Shown piece after piece: positions 23,429 through 34,101 of a stretch of DNA of 64,000 nt. Every line of letters begins with the position of its first letter. Position 1 is the stretch's first letter. The notes under the pieces were generated by a model, which was given only the letters and a program-made list of their open reading frames with translations, had not been told where the DNA came from and ran no database searches. The stretch comes from Lolium rigidum. Its lineage: Eukaryota; Streptophyta; Magnoliopsida; Poales; Poaceae. The translations under genes and the position numbers were made by a program. The stretch covers positions 326,537,090-326,601,089 of the forward strand of contig NC_061514.1 in NCBI RefSeq assembly GCF_022539505.1. The letters run 5' to 3'.

Positions 23429-24028
23429 GTCGAGTTCGGCCGGCAAATCTGCCACGGCCCTGGATGCGCAGGCACTCGCACACGCCACTGGCTGAAAAGA
23501 GGAGCCAAAGACGAAGAGGAACTTCACTGTCAGACCCAACGTGTGCAAGATTTTCAGTTAACGCTTCGATTGACATTCAGTAATCGGGCGGTCGTCATCC
23601 CACATACGCGCCTCTCGACGGCTGAGATCAATTCCAGTAACTACTGTTTACTACGAATATGCGTGGTATTAATTGTCAAAAAAAAAACTTGCGTTCTAGG
23701 TTTAGTTAAAATCAAAGCTTGACCAAAAATAGAAAGAGAATGTTAGTATTAATAATATCAAGTGCATTCAATTTGAAAATATACTTCATAAAGATTCTAA
23801 TACGATAACTTTTCATCATACATGTTGATATATTTTTAAAAATATTTAATTACATTTTATAGAGTTTGATTTTGATTAAATCCACAGAGCAAGATAATTA
23901 TGAAGGGTAGAAGGCAAGATAACCAAAAGAAGATTTTTGCCTCGCAGTCTCACTTTCATTGCTTCGAAATGGAACCAAAGAATCCATTTTTTTTCTCGGA
24001 ACATGCGAAGTGGTACATATATGTCTCA
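23429..24028. other. PIG-L upstream region
   Basis: PIG-L leader and promoter, turning AT-rich beyond 23640, then the 3' flank of the truncated GULLO copy. No element was recognised. Confidence 0.35.
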
Positions 24029-24747
24029 TCATACATTAAGGGGTGAGGATGAAGCAGAGTATCTGCATACCCTGGCCTCCGTGTACACACGTCCCTCTCT
24101 GCAGTAGTACCCTTGCACCGGGCTGCAGTGCCTGTCCTCGGAGCACACGCACTGCCCGTCCAGCGCGCACCCGTCGCCGTCGCTCTTGCCGATGTCCTTG
24201 CCCACGACCTCGTCGGACCACAGGCTATCGAACAACCCCCTCGGGTCTAGCTGCCGCTTCGCCGCGGCGAACCTTGCCCATCCCGGGTACTTCCCCTGCA
24301 CGCCACGGAATGCCACCATCCTGTTCTTGGCCCAGTGCGGGCGCGCGCCGTGCTTGACGAACGCCATCTGCTCCACCTCCTCCCACACGTCCTGGTCGAG
24401 CCGCGCCGCCGCCGGGTCCGACTCGCGGTAGTAGTTGAAGTCCACCACCACGGAGTCCTCGGGCTGGCCGAGCAACGCCTCCGACCGCTTCACGAACCGG
24501 ACCAGGAGGCCGTTGTAGACGTCCACGCCGCACATGTGTTCCGCGCCGGCGAGGTCCCGCAGCCGCTTCACGTCGAGGACGAAGGACCGGAATCGCGCCG
24601 GCGAGAAGACGGCCGTGCTCTCGTAGAAGAAGAGGCCCTTGTACCTGGGGTCCCACGCGCACGCGGCGAGCAGGTTGTACGCCGGCGAGTGTGCGCAGGA
24701 TCCCGACGTCTGCATCTTCCCCTGGAACCCGGCCCACGACGGGAACA
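24029..24747 (-). pseudogene. 5'-truncated L-gulonolactone oxidase copy (GULLO pseudogene)
   Basis: About 235 residues, matching the C-terminal two thirds of exon 2 of the intact gene at 51969-58420, from the block GFQGKMQTSGSCAH to the stop. Only scattered changes are seen (for example AGAEHMC for VGADSMC, and a variable stretch before GCALDGQCVC). The similarity also extends into the 3' flank (shared CCAAAGAATCC and CATACATTAA words). Homology ends abruptly near 24747: the FAD-binding domain, the first exon and the start of exon 2 are missing. An in-frame ATG at 24748 could start a short product, but it would lack the FAD domain. Same strand as the intact copy, about 27 kb away. Confidence 0.85.
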
Positions 24748-25370
24748 AACTCAGCTCGCGCGCGCGTGCAGTCAGCTATCGGTCGTGGAGTCAACAGTCA
24801 AGACACAGACGACTCGTGAGGAGCAGGTCGCGCGCGCGCGCCGGCCCGATGTGGAACAACCTCTTCTTCAGTTTAATCCAGCCGCCGTGTCACGTGTGGG
24901 TGCGTGCGTCCGTCCGAGTTCAATTGGGGCCCACCGTGTCAACCGACGTTTCATTCACCGCGACCGAGTCAAAGAACGCCCCTTTTCAGGTGCGTGCAGC
25001 CAGCTTCGGCCCAACGCATCGCACCAAACATTTGGGGACCCACCTCCTCGCGCTGATTTGCGGGCGGGAGTACGAATTGGCTTTCCATGCATCGATTAAA
25101 ACTTCTCCGCCTGCACGAACCTTCTCTTTCCTTTTTTTTTTGCCTTGCGCCAGCATTAATTGTCGCTGCCCTCTGCCTGCGTGTGTGCGTACGTATCAGC
25201 ACACCGAGCTTCTTCCGTAACGTACGTATCAGCTGAGAAGTCACCCTTTCACACAAAGTACGTACTATAGTAGTTCGCTTTCGCTAGCCGTCCATTTTTT
25301 AATTCGCAAAATAATAATAAAATAATTCAATCCAGCCGCGCGCCTGTGATTTCTTTTTCTAGCGTACCGC
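24748..25370. other. Upstream of truncated GULLO, no gene
   Basis: Sequence joined to the truncation point. It is GC-rich up to about 25080 and then AT-rich. Open frames on both strands show no recognisable domain. Confidence 0.3.
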
Positions 25371-25660
25371 ATTTTCACTACCGTACGTGCTCACGTACTT
25401 GTCAATCGGATACTCCCGCTCAGCGTACCACATTTTCTTTTTCCCGCACCTCCGCGTATATATATACGATCTACTAGCTACTTTCCAACCTTAACACTCC
25501 TTGCTACGGAATTAAGCACTCCGTACGCGGTTGCAAGTATATGCATGCTCAACGTACGGCCATGCATTTATCCACTCCTGCACTCTAATAGCCTACTACT
25601 CCTTGCACCGCTTCTACTCGGTCTTGCCATGCATGCATGTCGCTACGATGGTCAAAGCCG
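25371..25660. repeat. Degenerate array unit E
   Basis: Diverged copy of a noncoding segment also found near 28610, 32530 and 37620. Shared words in order are CGTACGTGCTCACGTAC, CGGATACTCC, TATCCACTCCTGCA and CTAATAGCCTACTA. It is the first recognisable member of the array and is separated from the next by the TRIM element and a Mutator MITE. Confidence 0.55.
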
Positions 25661-26027
25661 GATTTGGGAAGAGCAAGCTAGCTAGCTCCCGCCGCCGCCA
25701 GGCTCTCACCGCAGCCCCGCTCGCCTCCTGCAACTGCTAGTGCGCGTGCTAGCCTACCCGGGTTCGCTCTCGTCGCTTCGGCGACTATCCCGAACGGGGA
25801 GCCTAGGCATGGCGGCATGAGAGATGCTGGGGCCCAGCTATCCAGTTCCACCGGCTTCCTGAAGGCATCGTCGTGCCGGTCTTCTCGCTCCCCCCGCCTG
25901 AGATTTCAGGGGAAACCCTAAATCCCGCACGAGATCGGCCAGGGTGTCGCTTTTGCATCGTTTTCCTCTTAAGGCTTCGCGCGCCTTGGATGTTCCGTCG
26001 GCTAGTTGAGTGAGTTCTGTGGTTGGA

Positions 26028-27597
26028 TGTTAGCAATAGTAATCTTTCCTTAGTGTGTTCAGAGTCTAGTTAGGAATTTGTTTAGTCGGCAAGGTTCAAG
26101 TTAGTCGGTTTGGCTTGCAACGCGAGTTGAGTCCTAGCTAATCTAGTCGGTTGTCTAGTACTAGTCCAACTAGGTTAATTAGGCAGGTCTTGACGTGTTA
26201 GATCTGTAGAGTCCAAGTACGAGTAGAATTAGTTTTGCTTAGGTCGGTTGCCTTGGAGCGTGTATATATATACACATCAAGGCAGAGTTTTGAAATCACA
26301 AGTTGTAAAGCCAGTTTGTAATGTGGGAAAACAGAAAAAGAAATAAAGAGAGGAAAATTTAGAGGGTGCGACACGCACCCTTGGCGATAAATTTTATCTC
26401 CACGTTTGTTCGTCTAGTTTGATGTGAACGATCTTTGGGCAAATCCTAACAATTGGTATCAGAGCGAGGTCCAAGATTTGAAGCCATGCTTGCCCCGGGG
26501 AGGCGACCCTACTAGCGCCTCGGGGCAGGCGACCGTCGCTCGACGAAGCGGCCGGGTGGAGCAGGCGTCGCGCTGTTGTTAGCGAGGCGGCGGGTGATCG
26601 TTGCTCACTGGAGCAACACGGAAGGGTTGACAGTGTGTCGTCGTTGATGGGAGAGGTGGTGCCAAGGCGTGGTACAGGAGTCTCATCAAGATCGTTGTCC
26701 AGGAGTTTCGTCAAGTTCGTCTTCGGATGAGTCCGATGAGTCAAGGAGTCATGGGCGTGCATGTTGGCACGTTGAGTCGTCGTCGAGTCTGTGAGTCGTC
26801 GTTGTGTTCAAGTGCTTTTCTCTGTGAGGATCCATTGCAGTTGAAGCGTGTCACGTCGAAGTGTTGTCCGGTGCGGGGTGTCACCGAGGGCTAGTGCGTG
26901 CGCGGAGAAGTGTGTCTTAACGCAGAGTGCTCAAGCGTATAGTGGGACGAGGACCAGTGAAGGGGAGTCTCTTTAATGAGGACCTGTCTCTACACGAGGC
27001 GGTGTGTGTTCCGTCGGCGTGTATTGCGCTAGGGGTGGCCGAAGGTGTCCGCCTGTCAGCGTGACTGAGAGTCTGGATCATACGTTGAGTTTAAGTCGTT
27101 GAGCCACGAATTTGCATGGAGTCAAGACCAGAAGAAGTACGAGGAAACAACAAGTTCAAGATTAGGGAGAGATTGTTAGCAATAGTAATCTTTCCTTAGT
27201 GTGTTCAGAGTCTAGTTAGGAATTTGTTTAGTCGGCAAGGTTCAAGTTAGTCGGTTTGGCTTGCAACGCGAGTTGAGTCCTAGCTAATCTAGTCGGTTGT
27301 CTAGTACTAGTCCAACTAGGTTAATTAGGCAGGTCTTGACGTGTTAGATCTGTAGAGTCCAAGTACGAGTAGAATTAGTTTTGCTTAGGTCGGTTGCCTT
27401 GGAGCGTGTATATATATACACATCAAGGCAGAGTTTTGAAATCACAAGTTGTAAAGCCAGTTTGTACTGTGGGAAAACAGAAAAAGAAATAAAGAGAGGA
27501 AAATTTAGAGGGTGCGACACGCACCCTTGGCGATAAATTTTATCTCCACGTTTGTTCGTCTAGTTTGATGTGAACGATCTTTGGGCAAATCCTAACA
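26028..27597. mobile_element. TRIM-like LTR retrotransposon, near-identical LTRs
   Basis: Two 424-bp direct repeats (26028-26451 and 27174-27597) begin TGTTAGCAATAG and end CCTAACA, with one difference seen by eye (TAATG versus TACTG). Directly after the 5' LTR is the initiator-Met primer binding site TGGTATCAGAGC (26454-26465). Before the 3' LTR is the purine tract TTAGGGAGAGAT. TTGGA flanks both ends (26023-26027 and 27598-27602) as a 5-bp target duplication. The 722-bp interior has no gag-pol, so the element is non-autonomous. The LTRs carry the palindromic TATA-like GTGTATATATATACAC. Confidence 0.93.
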
Positions 27598-27782
27598 TTG
27601 GAGACGGCAAGTTGCTATGCAGCCTCGACTACGACGGCCAGACATGTGACGCGACTTCCGGTTCGGTGGGCTCAGGGTGAAAGCCCTGCACCAACCCCGG
27701 TTGATGCTGACGATGGCGGCGCTCTCGGTCGTCGCTGCACTGCATCGGCGCAACACCTTCTCTTCGGCAACTCCGTCGACAA

Positions 27783-27977
27783 GAGGACTACCGGCAGGTG
27801 ACGTACAACCCGCGGGAGGCGGAGATGTGGTTCGCCAGGGACTACGACAACTTCGTCGACCTCGCCGCTCCTTCTCCACCACCGGCGCCGAAAGAGGAGG
27901 AGGACGACAGGGAGTTCCCCGACGACGGCGACGATGGCGCAGAAAGCAGCGACTACATCGCCTTCTACCGCCTCTAG
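27783..27977 (+). pseudogene. Gene fragment with acidic C-terminus, unidentified
   Basis: A 64-codon frame reads EDYRQVTYNPREAEMWFARD, then a Pro-rich spacer and an acidic run ending SSDYIAFYRL and TAG. Codon-like composition and the acidic tail suggest a captured C-terminal gene piece of a kind common around cereal transposons. No start or upstream exon is visible and I cannot name the family. The TRIM element inserted just upstream may have cut it. Confidence 0.35.
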
Positions 27978-28247
27978 TTTACTTTGTACTCTCCGTCTTT
28001 TGTACATACTCGCCGTCTTTTGTAGAAATCGAATGAAATTTGCCGTCCTTTTATGTTTTCGAATTTTTCACGTTTATTGGGGCCCCGTATCGGGACCGTC
28101 GGTCTGAGAAGCCCTTTCCCAAACGTAGGAAGGCGTGCCGGCGTCCCCCATATGCGAGTGTCCGTGCAGCTGCCGGCACCTATCTCTAAGAAAATTTTAA
28201 AATATCCGTTGCCTTTTCTTTTATTATGCCTAGTACTACATCGAGCT

Positions 28248-28555
28248 GGACTGAGATCAGGTGACATGCCTTAGGCATGTCACGTATGAACAGTGCGGTG
28301 ACATGCACCGTAGGCCATAGGATTGAAAATGGACACACACGATCAAACACTGTAGCGCCCGACTGTAGCTGGTCCTGTAGCACATGAACTATAGCAATAT
28401 CCTGTACCAAATGTCCTGTAGCAAAAGCACTGTAAATGGTTCCTGTAGCAGTGATATCCAGCCATCTAATCTAGATCCGACGGTGAGAAAAGGGGTGCAT
28501 GTCACCGCACTGTTCATTGGTGACATGCCTAAGGCATGTCACCTGATCTCAGTCC
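28248..28555. mobile_element. Mutator-type MITE with 9-bp target duplication
   Basis: The 308-bp element has ends GGACTGAGATCAGGTGACAT and its inverted copy, each with a further small palindrome GACATGCCTTAGGCATGTC. CATCGAGCT occurs at 28239-28247 and 28556-28564. A 9-bp duplication with long TIRs is the Mutator pattern. Inside are repeated CTGTAGC words and no coding capacity. Confidence 0.9.
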
Positions 28556-28609
28556 CATCGAGCTAGCCAGCTACATAAAATTCTGTCAGAATGCCTACAT
28601 ACCTAGCTT

Positions 28610-30640
28610 CAAAATCTACCGGCGTGCTCACGTACGTGTCGGATACTCCACCTAGCAGCGTACGGCCTTCTTCTTTTCCCGCGCGTCCGCATATATACGA
28701 GCTACCTAGGTACGTCTGGAATCAAGTACTCTATGTGAAGTTGCCACTACGTTACCTAGCAAGCAAAATATGCTCAACGGAGCCATGCATATCCACTCAT
28801 GCAGTCTAATAGGCTACTAGTACTATGTGAAATAGCCATTAAAACATCTCCACTCATGCCCACTATAAGGCCTCCGACGAGGCCGTATTTTGGGCCGTCC
28901 TTCACCGGAAGAGTTATCGGGGTGACAGCGCCGAGAACGGCGAGTAGCGGGTGGGCGAGGACGAGGACGAGAAGTGCGAGGAGGACGAGGCCGCTATCAA
29001 CGCGCGTCGCACATGCATGCAGCCTGGCATCGTCAGCATGGTTTTTTTTTTCCGTCAGCGATGTGGTTGATGACCTAGGCAAGGGTCCTCCCGGGGGAGC
29101 TCCACCACCGCCGCTGCCCCTCGGAGTTGATGTTGTCCGGCGGCGAACCGTTGCACTCCTCCGGTGTGATGGTCCATGGAGCGCTATAATGGCGACGGCG
29201 CCGCCACGAAAGGCTTCGGGACATTCCATGTCCGGCGAAAAGTGTACTGCGCCTGCCAGAGAGTGTGCTCCTCGTTGACGAGCAGCCAATGCCCCCCCCA
29301 AGCCGTCCACGAAAGCGGGCATGCCATTAGCACGGCACAGAAGGAAAAGGCAAGGAGGAAGACGGCCGGTCCGCAGCTGCTGACACCGCTGCCCCATGAT
29401 GATTGTCCGCTTCACGCGCTCTGTTGCCTCCCTCTTTCCTGCCAATTCGCGTCCATCCGACACCCTTGCCAGCCCCCCATGGGTTCAGTCCTGAGTGGGC
29501 CAACCGGCGCCAAAAAAAAGGGGGAAGGGGGCGATGGGCGTGATTTTTAGGCCTTTAGGGCTCTGGAGTGGAGATGCTCTTATCTCCCTCTTTTTCTCTC
29601 CCTAGAGCCCCCTTGAGACTCGTCTCTACCTCTCCTTCGGTGGCCTCGTCGGCCGGAGTGATAGGGAGAGGGGACACCGGACCCCCTATGTAGATAGTAG
29701 TTTAGGCTTGTTGTGTTCTGGAGTATGGAGTTACGCCGCAGAGATCTAGTGCATCCACACGCCCAAGCCGCATCTGGTGTCCGGTGGTTGTGCTCCGTCT
29801 TGCCATGGCGCTCCGAAGGTCAGAGTCGGAGATGGAAAGAGGCAAGAAGGTTACAATCTCTTCATATAAGCTCGAAGCCTCGAAGTACAACCTCCAGATC
29901 TAGGTCAAGAGGTCAAGGCCTCTAGTGCCCAAGGTAGGAGAAGGCCGCCTTTCTTCTAAGCTTGTCCTAGCGATGTGGATGAAGAAGGTTTCTTTCCGCC
30001 GGCCGATGGGTGGCAAGATATATAGGCAACACAGGAGCGAAGAAGCTACTCCCAAGAGAGCATCCACAACGGCCCTATCTTGGTCTGTTCAAAACAGTCG
30101 AAAGGCGACTGCTCACTCCCTCTTTGTCGGCTTCGGTTCTTTCCGACCGGCGATTGAAGGTCGGAATTAACCTCCACACCGATGTGTCACGTGTTCGGAT
30201 TTTGAAATCCCTCGCTCAATCACGTGTACTACTACCATATATTACTATATATACTCGTTCCGTTCGATCGGGAACAACAAATTCAGATCTTTCGTTCCCT
30301 TCTATACCGACAGATCGACCGCTCGTTTTGACCCTCGCTCAATCTCTACCCCATCATTTCTCTCCTTCACAAAAGCGGCAGCTAGCTCGGAGCGATCGAA
30401 GCACACCTCCGGTTCAACCACTTTTTGAGCGACGACCAATATATACGTACTACAAATGTTTTGCTCGCAACCTTTCCTTAATTGCTCAGTTTTTTTTTTG
30501 TCTTGCTTGTACCAATTCAATATTTCTACGACTAAACACAAATCATACCCACGTATTTCTTTTCCGAAACCTCTCTCTATTTTCTTTCTCCCTAGCTAGC
30601 TTTAATATATAGCAGCTCGAACGTGGGAGACTAGCTCAGC
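28610..30640. repeat. Degenerate array unit A (noncoding, carries a MITE)
   Basis: The longest array member. It holds the CGTGCTCACGTACGTGTCGG segment, the Harbinger MITE at 28842-29579, a segment with GGTGGTTGTGCTCCGTCTTG, CAAGGTAGGAGAAGGC and TTCCGCCGGCCGATGGGTGG, and a terminal AT-rich segment with TATATACGTACTACAAATGT. The same order recurs in unit C (36368-37400). Frames are not conserved between units, so I treat it as noncoding. Confidence 0.65.
28842..29579. mobile_element. Harbinger-type non-autonomous element, 738 bp
   Basis: The left end AAACATCTCCACTCATGCCC pairs with the right end, whose complement is GAGCATCTCCACTCCAGAGC. TTA flanks both sides (28839-28841 and 29580-29582). Long minus-strand frames inside are GC-driven. 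Parts of its interior (GCAAGGAGGAAGA, GCTGACACCGCTG, GCGCCCATCCG-type words) also occur at 32900-33035, and its right end is still visible at 36368-36390, so it was in the array unit before the unit was duplicated. Confidence 0.75.
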
Positions 30641-31145
30641 TTCCTACTCATCGATTGCCCTGTGCATGTTCATGCAGCTACTACTAAGAGCATCTCCACT
30701 CGTCCCCCGACGAGGCCCCCGAGTGACGTTTTTTCCATCCGGACGGTGAAATTCGGCCCAGTCGCGTCCCCGGTTCCTCGTTTTCGTCCGGATTTGGGCC
30801 TAAATTCATTCGGCGATCCCAGGCCATCCCGGCCCCCCGGGGACCTATCGGGGACTCCGGACGAGTGAAAAGCGGGGAAGGGCCCGATCTGTCGGTGACT
30901 CGACACACGAACCCCACCGCCACCCCTCGTATCTCTCTCGCCGCCGGCACCACCCCGTCGTCTTGTTTCCCAGATTCCGCCGTCCCTCCTTCCCCACCTG
31001 CCTATATTCCGCCGTCTTTCGACGACGGCCTATCTGGCTGCTCTTCCGCCGGCCTGTTTTCCGACTTTGGCCTGCTCCTCGTCGCTCGCGGCTCGGGTTG
31101 CCTCGACCACGCCCGTCAGGTGTTCATCCATTTGCCTCGCCGGCC

Positions 31146-31628
31146 ATGGAATCGGACGAAGAGGAGGAGCAGATGTTCGTCGAGCTTATGCAAGAAGAGA
31201 TGGCAGCAGCCGCCCAAGACGACGAGCAAATGATGATCCTCGGTTGCTTGGCAAGCATGTACGCTGGACTGGCAACTGGTCGACGTGGTGGGTCGGCACC
31301 AGGTCGCCGGAAGTGCAAGACGAGAAAACGAATGGAGGGCTACTGCATGTTGTACGCCGACTACTTCGCCGACAATTCATTGCACGATGAGAGTGTTTTC
31401 CGGCGTCGTTTCAGGATGAGCAGAAAGCTATTTCTGCAAATTGTGTATGCCATCCGAGACTTTGATCCCTACTTCAGATGCAAGGCGGATTGCACTGGTT
31501 TGGTTGGATTTTTCACTTTTCATCAGATCAGTGATGGCCTCTCCAGCGGAGCTGGGCGCCGGGCCCTGGATGCGCTAGCGATCGGCACATTAGGGGAGTA
31601 CTTGCCCGGGTTTCTCGGCCGTGGCTGA
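31146..31628 (+). pseudogene. Harbinger transposase N-terminal fragment, interrupted
   Basis: The ATG at 31146 opens an acidic N-terminus (MESDEEEEQMFVELMQEEMA), then a block with FADNSLHDESVFRRRFRMSR and LFLQIVYAIRDFDPYF that is typical of Harbinger DDE transposases upstream of the catalytic core. Homology stops at the codons for GLVGF (about 31511). The frame then reads 39 unrelated codons of inserted DNA to a TGA at 31626-31628. The expected continuation (SLQKCTVAMRMLAYG) appears at 31841. The catalytic Asp/Asp/Glu region is missing altogether. Confidence 0.85.
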
Positions 31629-31840
31629 TCATCCTCTCGGACCAGCTAGTGATCATCGCCTTGGTAAGCTATTGCCTCACCAACTAGCTAATCAGACGCG
31701 AGCCCCTCCTTGGGCAGATTTCCCAGTCCATGACTTAACATAAGTAAAATGCTACCTCCAATTCCCTGTATGTTCGATAGAGCCTAATATTCCCCCAGAG
31801 TACGCCGCTTACCCCCCGAACCGTACAAGATAGTTACCAG
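31512..31840 (-). other. Organellar-DNA insert including a plastid 16S rRNA fragment
   Basis: The minus strand of about 31621-31720 reads as chloroplast 16S rRNA, with AGGAGGGGCTCGCGTCTGAT, TAGCTAGTTGGTGAGGCAAT, AGCTTACCAAGGCGATGATC and GGTCCGAGAGGATGATCAGC in the correct order; I see about two mismatches. The left part (31512-31620) does not continue the rRNA. The right part (31721-31840) has GTACGGTTCGGGGGG on the minus strand, a phrase seen in organellar group II introns. The insert therefore looks like several organellar pieces joined together. It interrupts the transposase exactly between GLVGF and SLQKC codons. Confidence 0.75.
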
Positions 31841-32198
31841 TCACTGCAGAAGTGCACAGTGGCTATGAGGATGCTGGCGTATGGACTTGTTAAATTTTAG
31901 GATTTTCGTCACTGCAGAAGTGCATAGTGGCTATGAAGTGCACAGCCGTTTCAGGATTTGTTTCAGCAATTTTCATACTCTTGGTCGTCAAACTTGTTAA
32001 ATTTTATGTTAAATTTGTTTGAAATATGTCAAATGGTTGAGGTTGGGGGTTTCCTGTCGGGGGGACGGCTGGAACTTCGGCGCTCCCCAGGCCAAATCTT
32101 CCTCCAATCCGGACAAAATTTCGCCGGATTTGGGCGTGGGGAGCGCCAACGAGTGGGGATGCTCTAACCTCACGTGCTGAGCTTATGCAAAAGAACTA

Positions 32199-32422
32199 CT
32201 CCATCCGTCTCAATTTACTAGTCTTTCTCGTATCTCTAGGTAGCCAATTTGACCTACATAATTTAAATTATATTATGTAAAAATTATATTATTAGAAAAT
32301 AGAACATCTAAACTTTCTAATAATATACTTTTTTATAACATATAACTAATGCTAATTTGATCAAATTTGTAACCTAGGGATACGGGCACGCCTAATAAAC
32401 TAATAAACTGAGAGAGAGGGAG
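32199..32422. mobile_element. Stowaway MITE
   Basis: The ends CTCCATCCGTCTCAATTTAC and (complement of) CTCCCTCTCTCTCAGTTTAT are flanked by TA on both sides. AT-rich, 224 bp, with the standard Stowaway (Tc1/mariner) ends. It lies just right of the Harbinger element. Confidence 0.85.
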
Positions 32423-32499
32423 TAGTACTACTACTTTGATTTATTTAAGTAAGTTTTAAAATGTCATTTACATTTTTTACTACTAGTACTAGTACATGG

Positions 32500-33035
32500 G
32501 AGTATGATCTTTTCTCTAGCCTAGCTAGCCAGCTAGTTAAAATTCCGTACGGCCTTTTATTTTGTCCCGTCCCTCGGCATACGAGCTACCTAGTTTCCCG
32601 CCCGCCTAGCTATCAAGTACTCTATATGGACGTTACCACTCCTTAACGGCCAGAAATATCCACTCCTTCCGTCATATGCTACTCCTTACGGTGGTTGTGC
32701 TCCACCTTGCCATGTTGCTCCGATGTTTAGAACTGGAGATAGCAAGAGGCAAGCATGCTGCCGTCTCTTCAAAAATAAGCTGGAAGTACAGCCTATGCTG
32801 CCAAAGGTAGGAGAAGGCCACCTTTCTTCTGCCCATCGACTTGACGCGTCAATGTTGTTGCCGCTCCAAAAGCTGCCGCGGGCGCTGAAGGTGAGCATGG
32901 CGCGGAAGGCAAGGCAAGGAGGAAGAGGACCGGTCTGCAGCCGCTGACACCGCTGGATCACGACGACTGGCCGTTTCGCGTGCTCTCTTCCCGCACACTT
33001 TTCTGCCAACTCGCGCCCATCCGGCGCCCTTGTAA
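32500..33035. repeat. Degenerate array unit B (shortened)
   Basis: Shares CTAGCTAGCCAGCTAGTTAA, GTACGGCCTT, TATCCACTCCTTC, GGTGGTTGTGCTCC and AAGGTAGGAGAAGGCCACC with units A, C and D. The last 130 bp (GGCAAGGAGGAAGAGGACCG and onward) correspond to the interior of the Harbinger MITE of unit A. It is cut on the right by the next element. Confidence 0.6.
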
Positions 33036-34016
33036 GGGCGACTTCTTTTGGGCTCCTGCTTATGCATAAGCCAGCTTATGAGAAACGGTGGGGAGAAACT
33101 GTGGTGGTAAGAAACTCCTAGAAGCTAGTTCATCCTATTCTTTTGGGCTTCTAGAAATTTGGCTTATGATGTGTTAAGGTGTGAAATGTCTGTAATGCCC
33201 TAAATTAGATATGGGTCCTAAATAAGTGATGATAGCATCTGAAGTGTTAAACGAGGTACTCGAATCAAGAAATTGCAATAAAATGACCAGCAGAACATTT
33301 GGAATAAATTGTCCAGCAAAAAATTAGACTCCTCTGCTCGGCGGCTAGGCGGAGCAGGTCGCGTGCCAGTGCGGATGCGCAGGCTAGCAGGGGCTCCTCT
33401 GCTCGGCGGGGCCCCTGTGTTGAACGGCCGGCGGAGGTCGGAGGTGGCAAGCGGGAGGCTGGGATGGATGGAGAAGGCGGCGGCAAACTCGGGGGTAGCC
33501 GGGCGGCGGATTATAAGCCGGCGGCGGGGAACCCTAGGGGCGGTTGCGAACGGCGGGGGCGGGGGCGGGGGCGGCGACGGCGCCGGCACCGTCGGGTAGG
33601 CGGTGGTGGGGCAGCGGCTACGACGGGTAGTGGAGCGACGGCGACGGCGGTTGGGAGGCGGTGGTGGAGCGGTGGCGGCTGAACGCTTCCAGGTCTCTTC
33701 GAGTCTCGATGCGGGAGAGGCCGACCACTTCGTTCCTTTCCTTCTTTTTTTGTCTATATATTTTATTTTTGTGGCCAACCGTTTTCTTTGGTGGAGGGGC
33801 AATCTACCGTAAAATATGCTAGACGGGAGGGCAAATTGGAGTACCGATTCAGTTCGCTGAGGCAGAAGCTCGGGAAACTGCTGTCCACCAGTTTCTACAA
33901 ATGCACTAGGAGTTGGCTTCTAGGTGGAAATAAGCCCAACTTAAGCTGGACACTTCTTTTGGGCTTCACCTGTTTGGCACCTAGAAGCAGCTCTAGAAGC
34001 CCAAAAGAAGTGGCCC
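33036..34016. mobile_element. Harbinger-type element, 981 bp, GC-rich interior
   Basis: The ends GGGCGACTTCTTTTGGGCT and AGCCCAAAAGAAGTGGCCC are inverted, with TAA flanking both sides (33033-33035 and 34017-34019). Subterminal TTCTTTTGGGCTTC is repeated internally. The minus-strand open frame from 33802 is Pro/Arg/Ser low-complexity with no domain, so I do not call it a gene. Confidence 0.8.
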
Positions 34017-34101
34017 TAAGCCCACTGTGGGTTGGGTCCGGACTACTAATTGGGACAAGCCAGCACCAAAATGATTTTTTTTGCGGGGCGGGGGGCTTTT
34101 A

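Larger units (their letters stand above)
30688..32164 (+). mobile_element. PIF/Harbinger element, 1477 bp, decayed
   Basis: The ends are GAGCATCTCCACTCGT and ACGAGTGGGGATGCTC, with TAA flanking both sides (30685-30687 and 32165-32167). It contains the N-terminal part of a Harbinger transposase (31146-31511), an organellar insert (31512-31840), and a short resumption of transposase sequence afterwards. It shares terminal 100-bp regions with the element at 43259-44403 (for example GTTTTTTCCATCCGGACGG), so the two are one family. Confidence 0.9.

Noticed and set aside
24225..25099. Open frames overlapping the truncated GULLO copy
   Set aside because: Shadow frames of the coding strand; Arg/Ala-rich with no homology.
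28774..29463. 229-codon minus-strand frame
   Set aside because: Lies almost entirely in a Harbinger MITE and is not conserved in the other array units.
30010..30612. 200-codon plus-strand frame in array unit A
   Set aside because: The corresponding part of unit C has a different frame and indels, so no protein is conserved.
31621..31720. A functional rRNA gene
   Set aside because: Only about 100 bp of the 16S sequence, inside a transposase and with mismatches.
33218..33802. 194-codon minus-strand Pro/Arg-rich frame
   Set aside because: Low-complexity composition within a TIR element; no motif.
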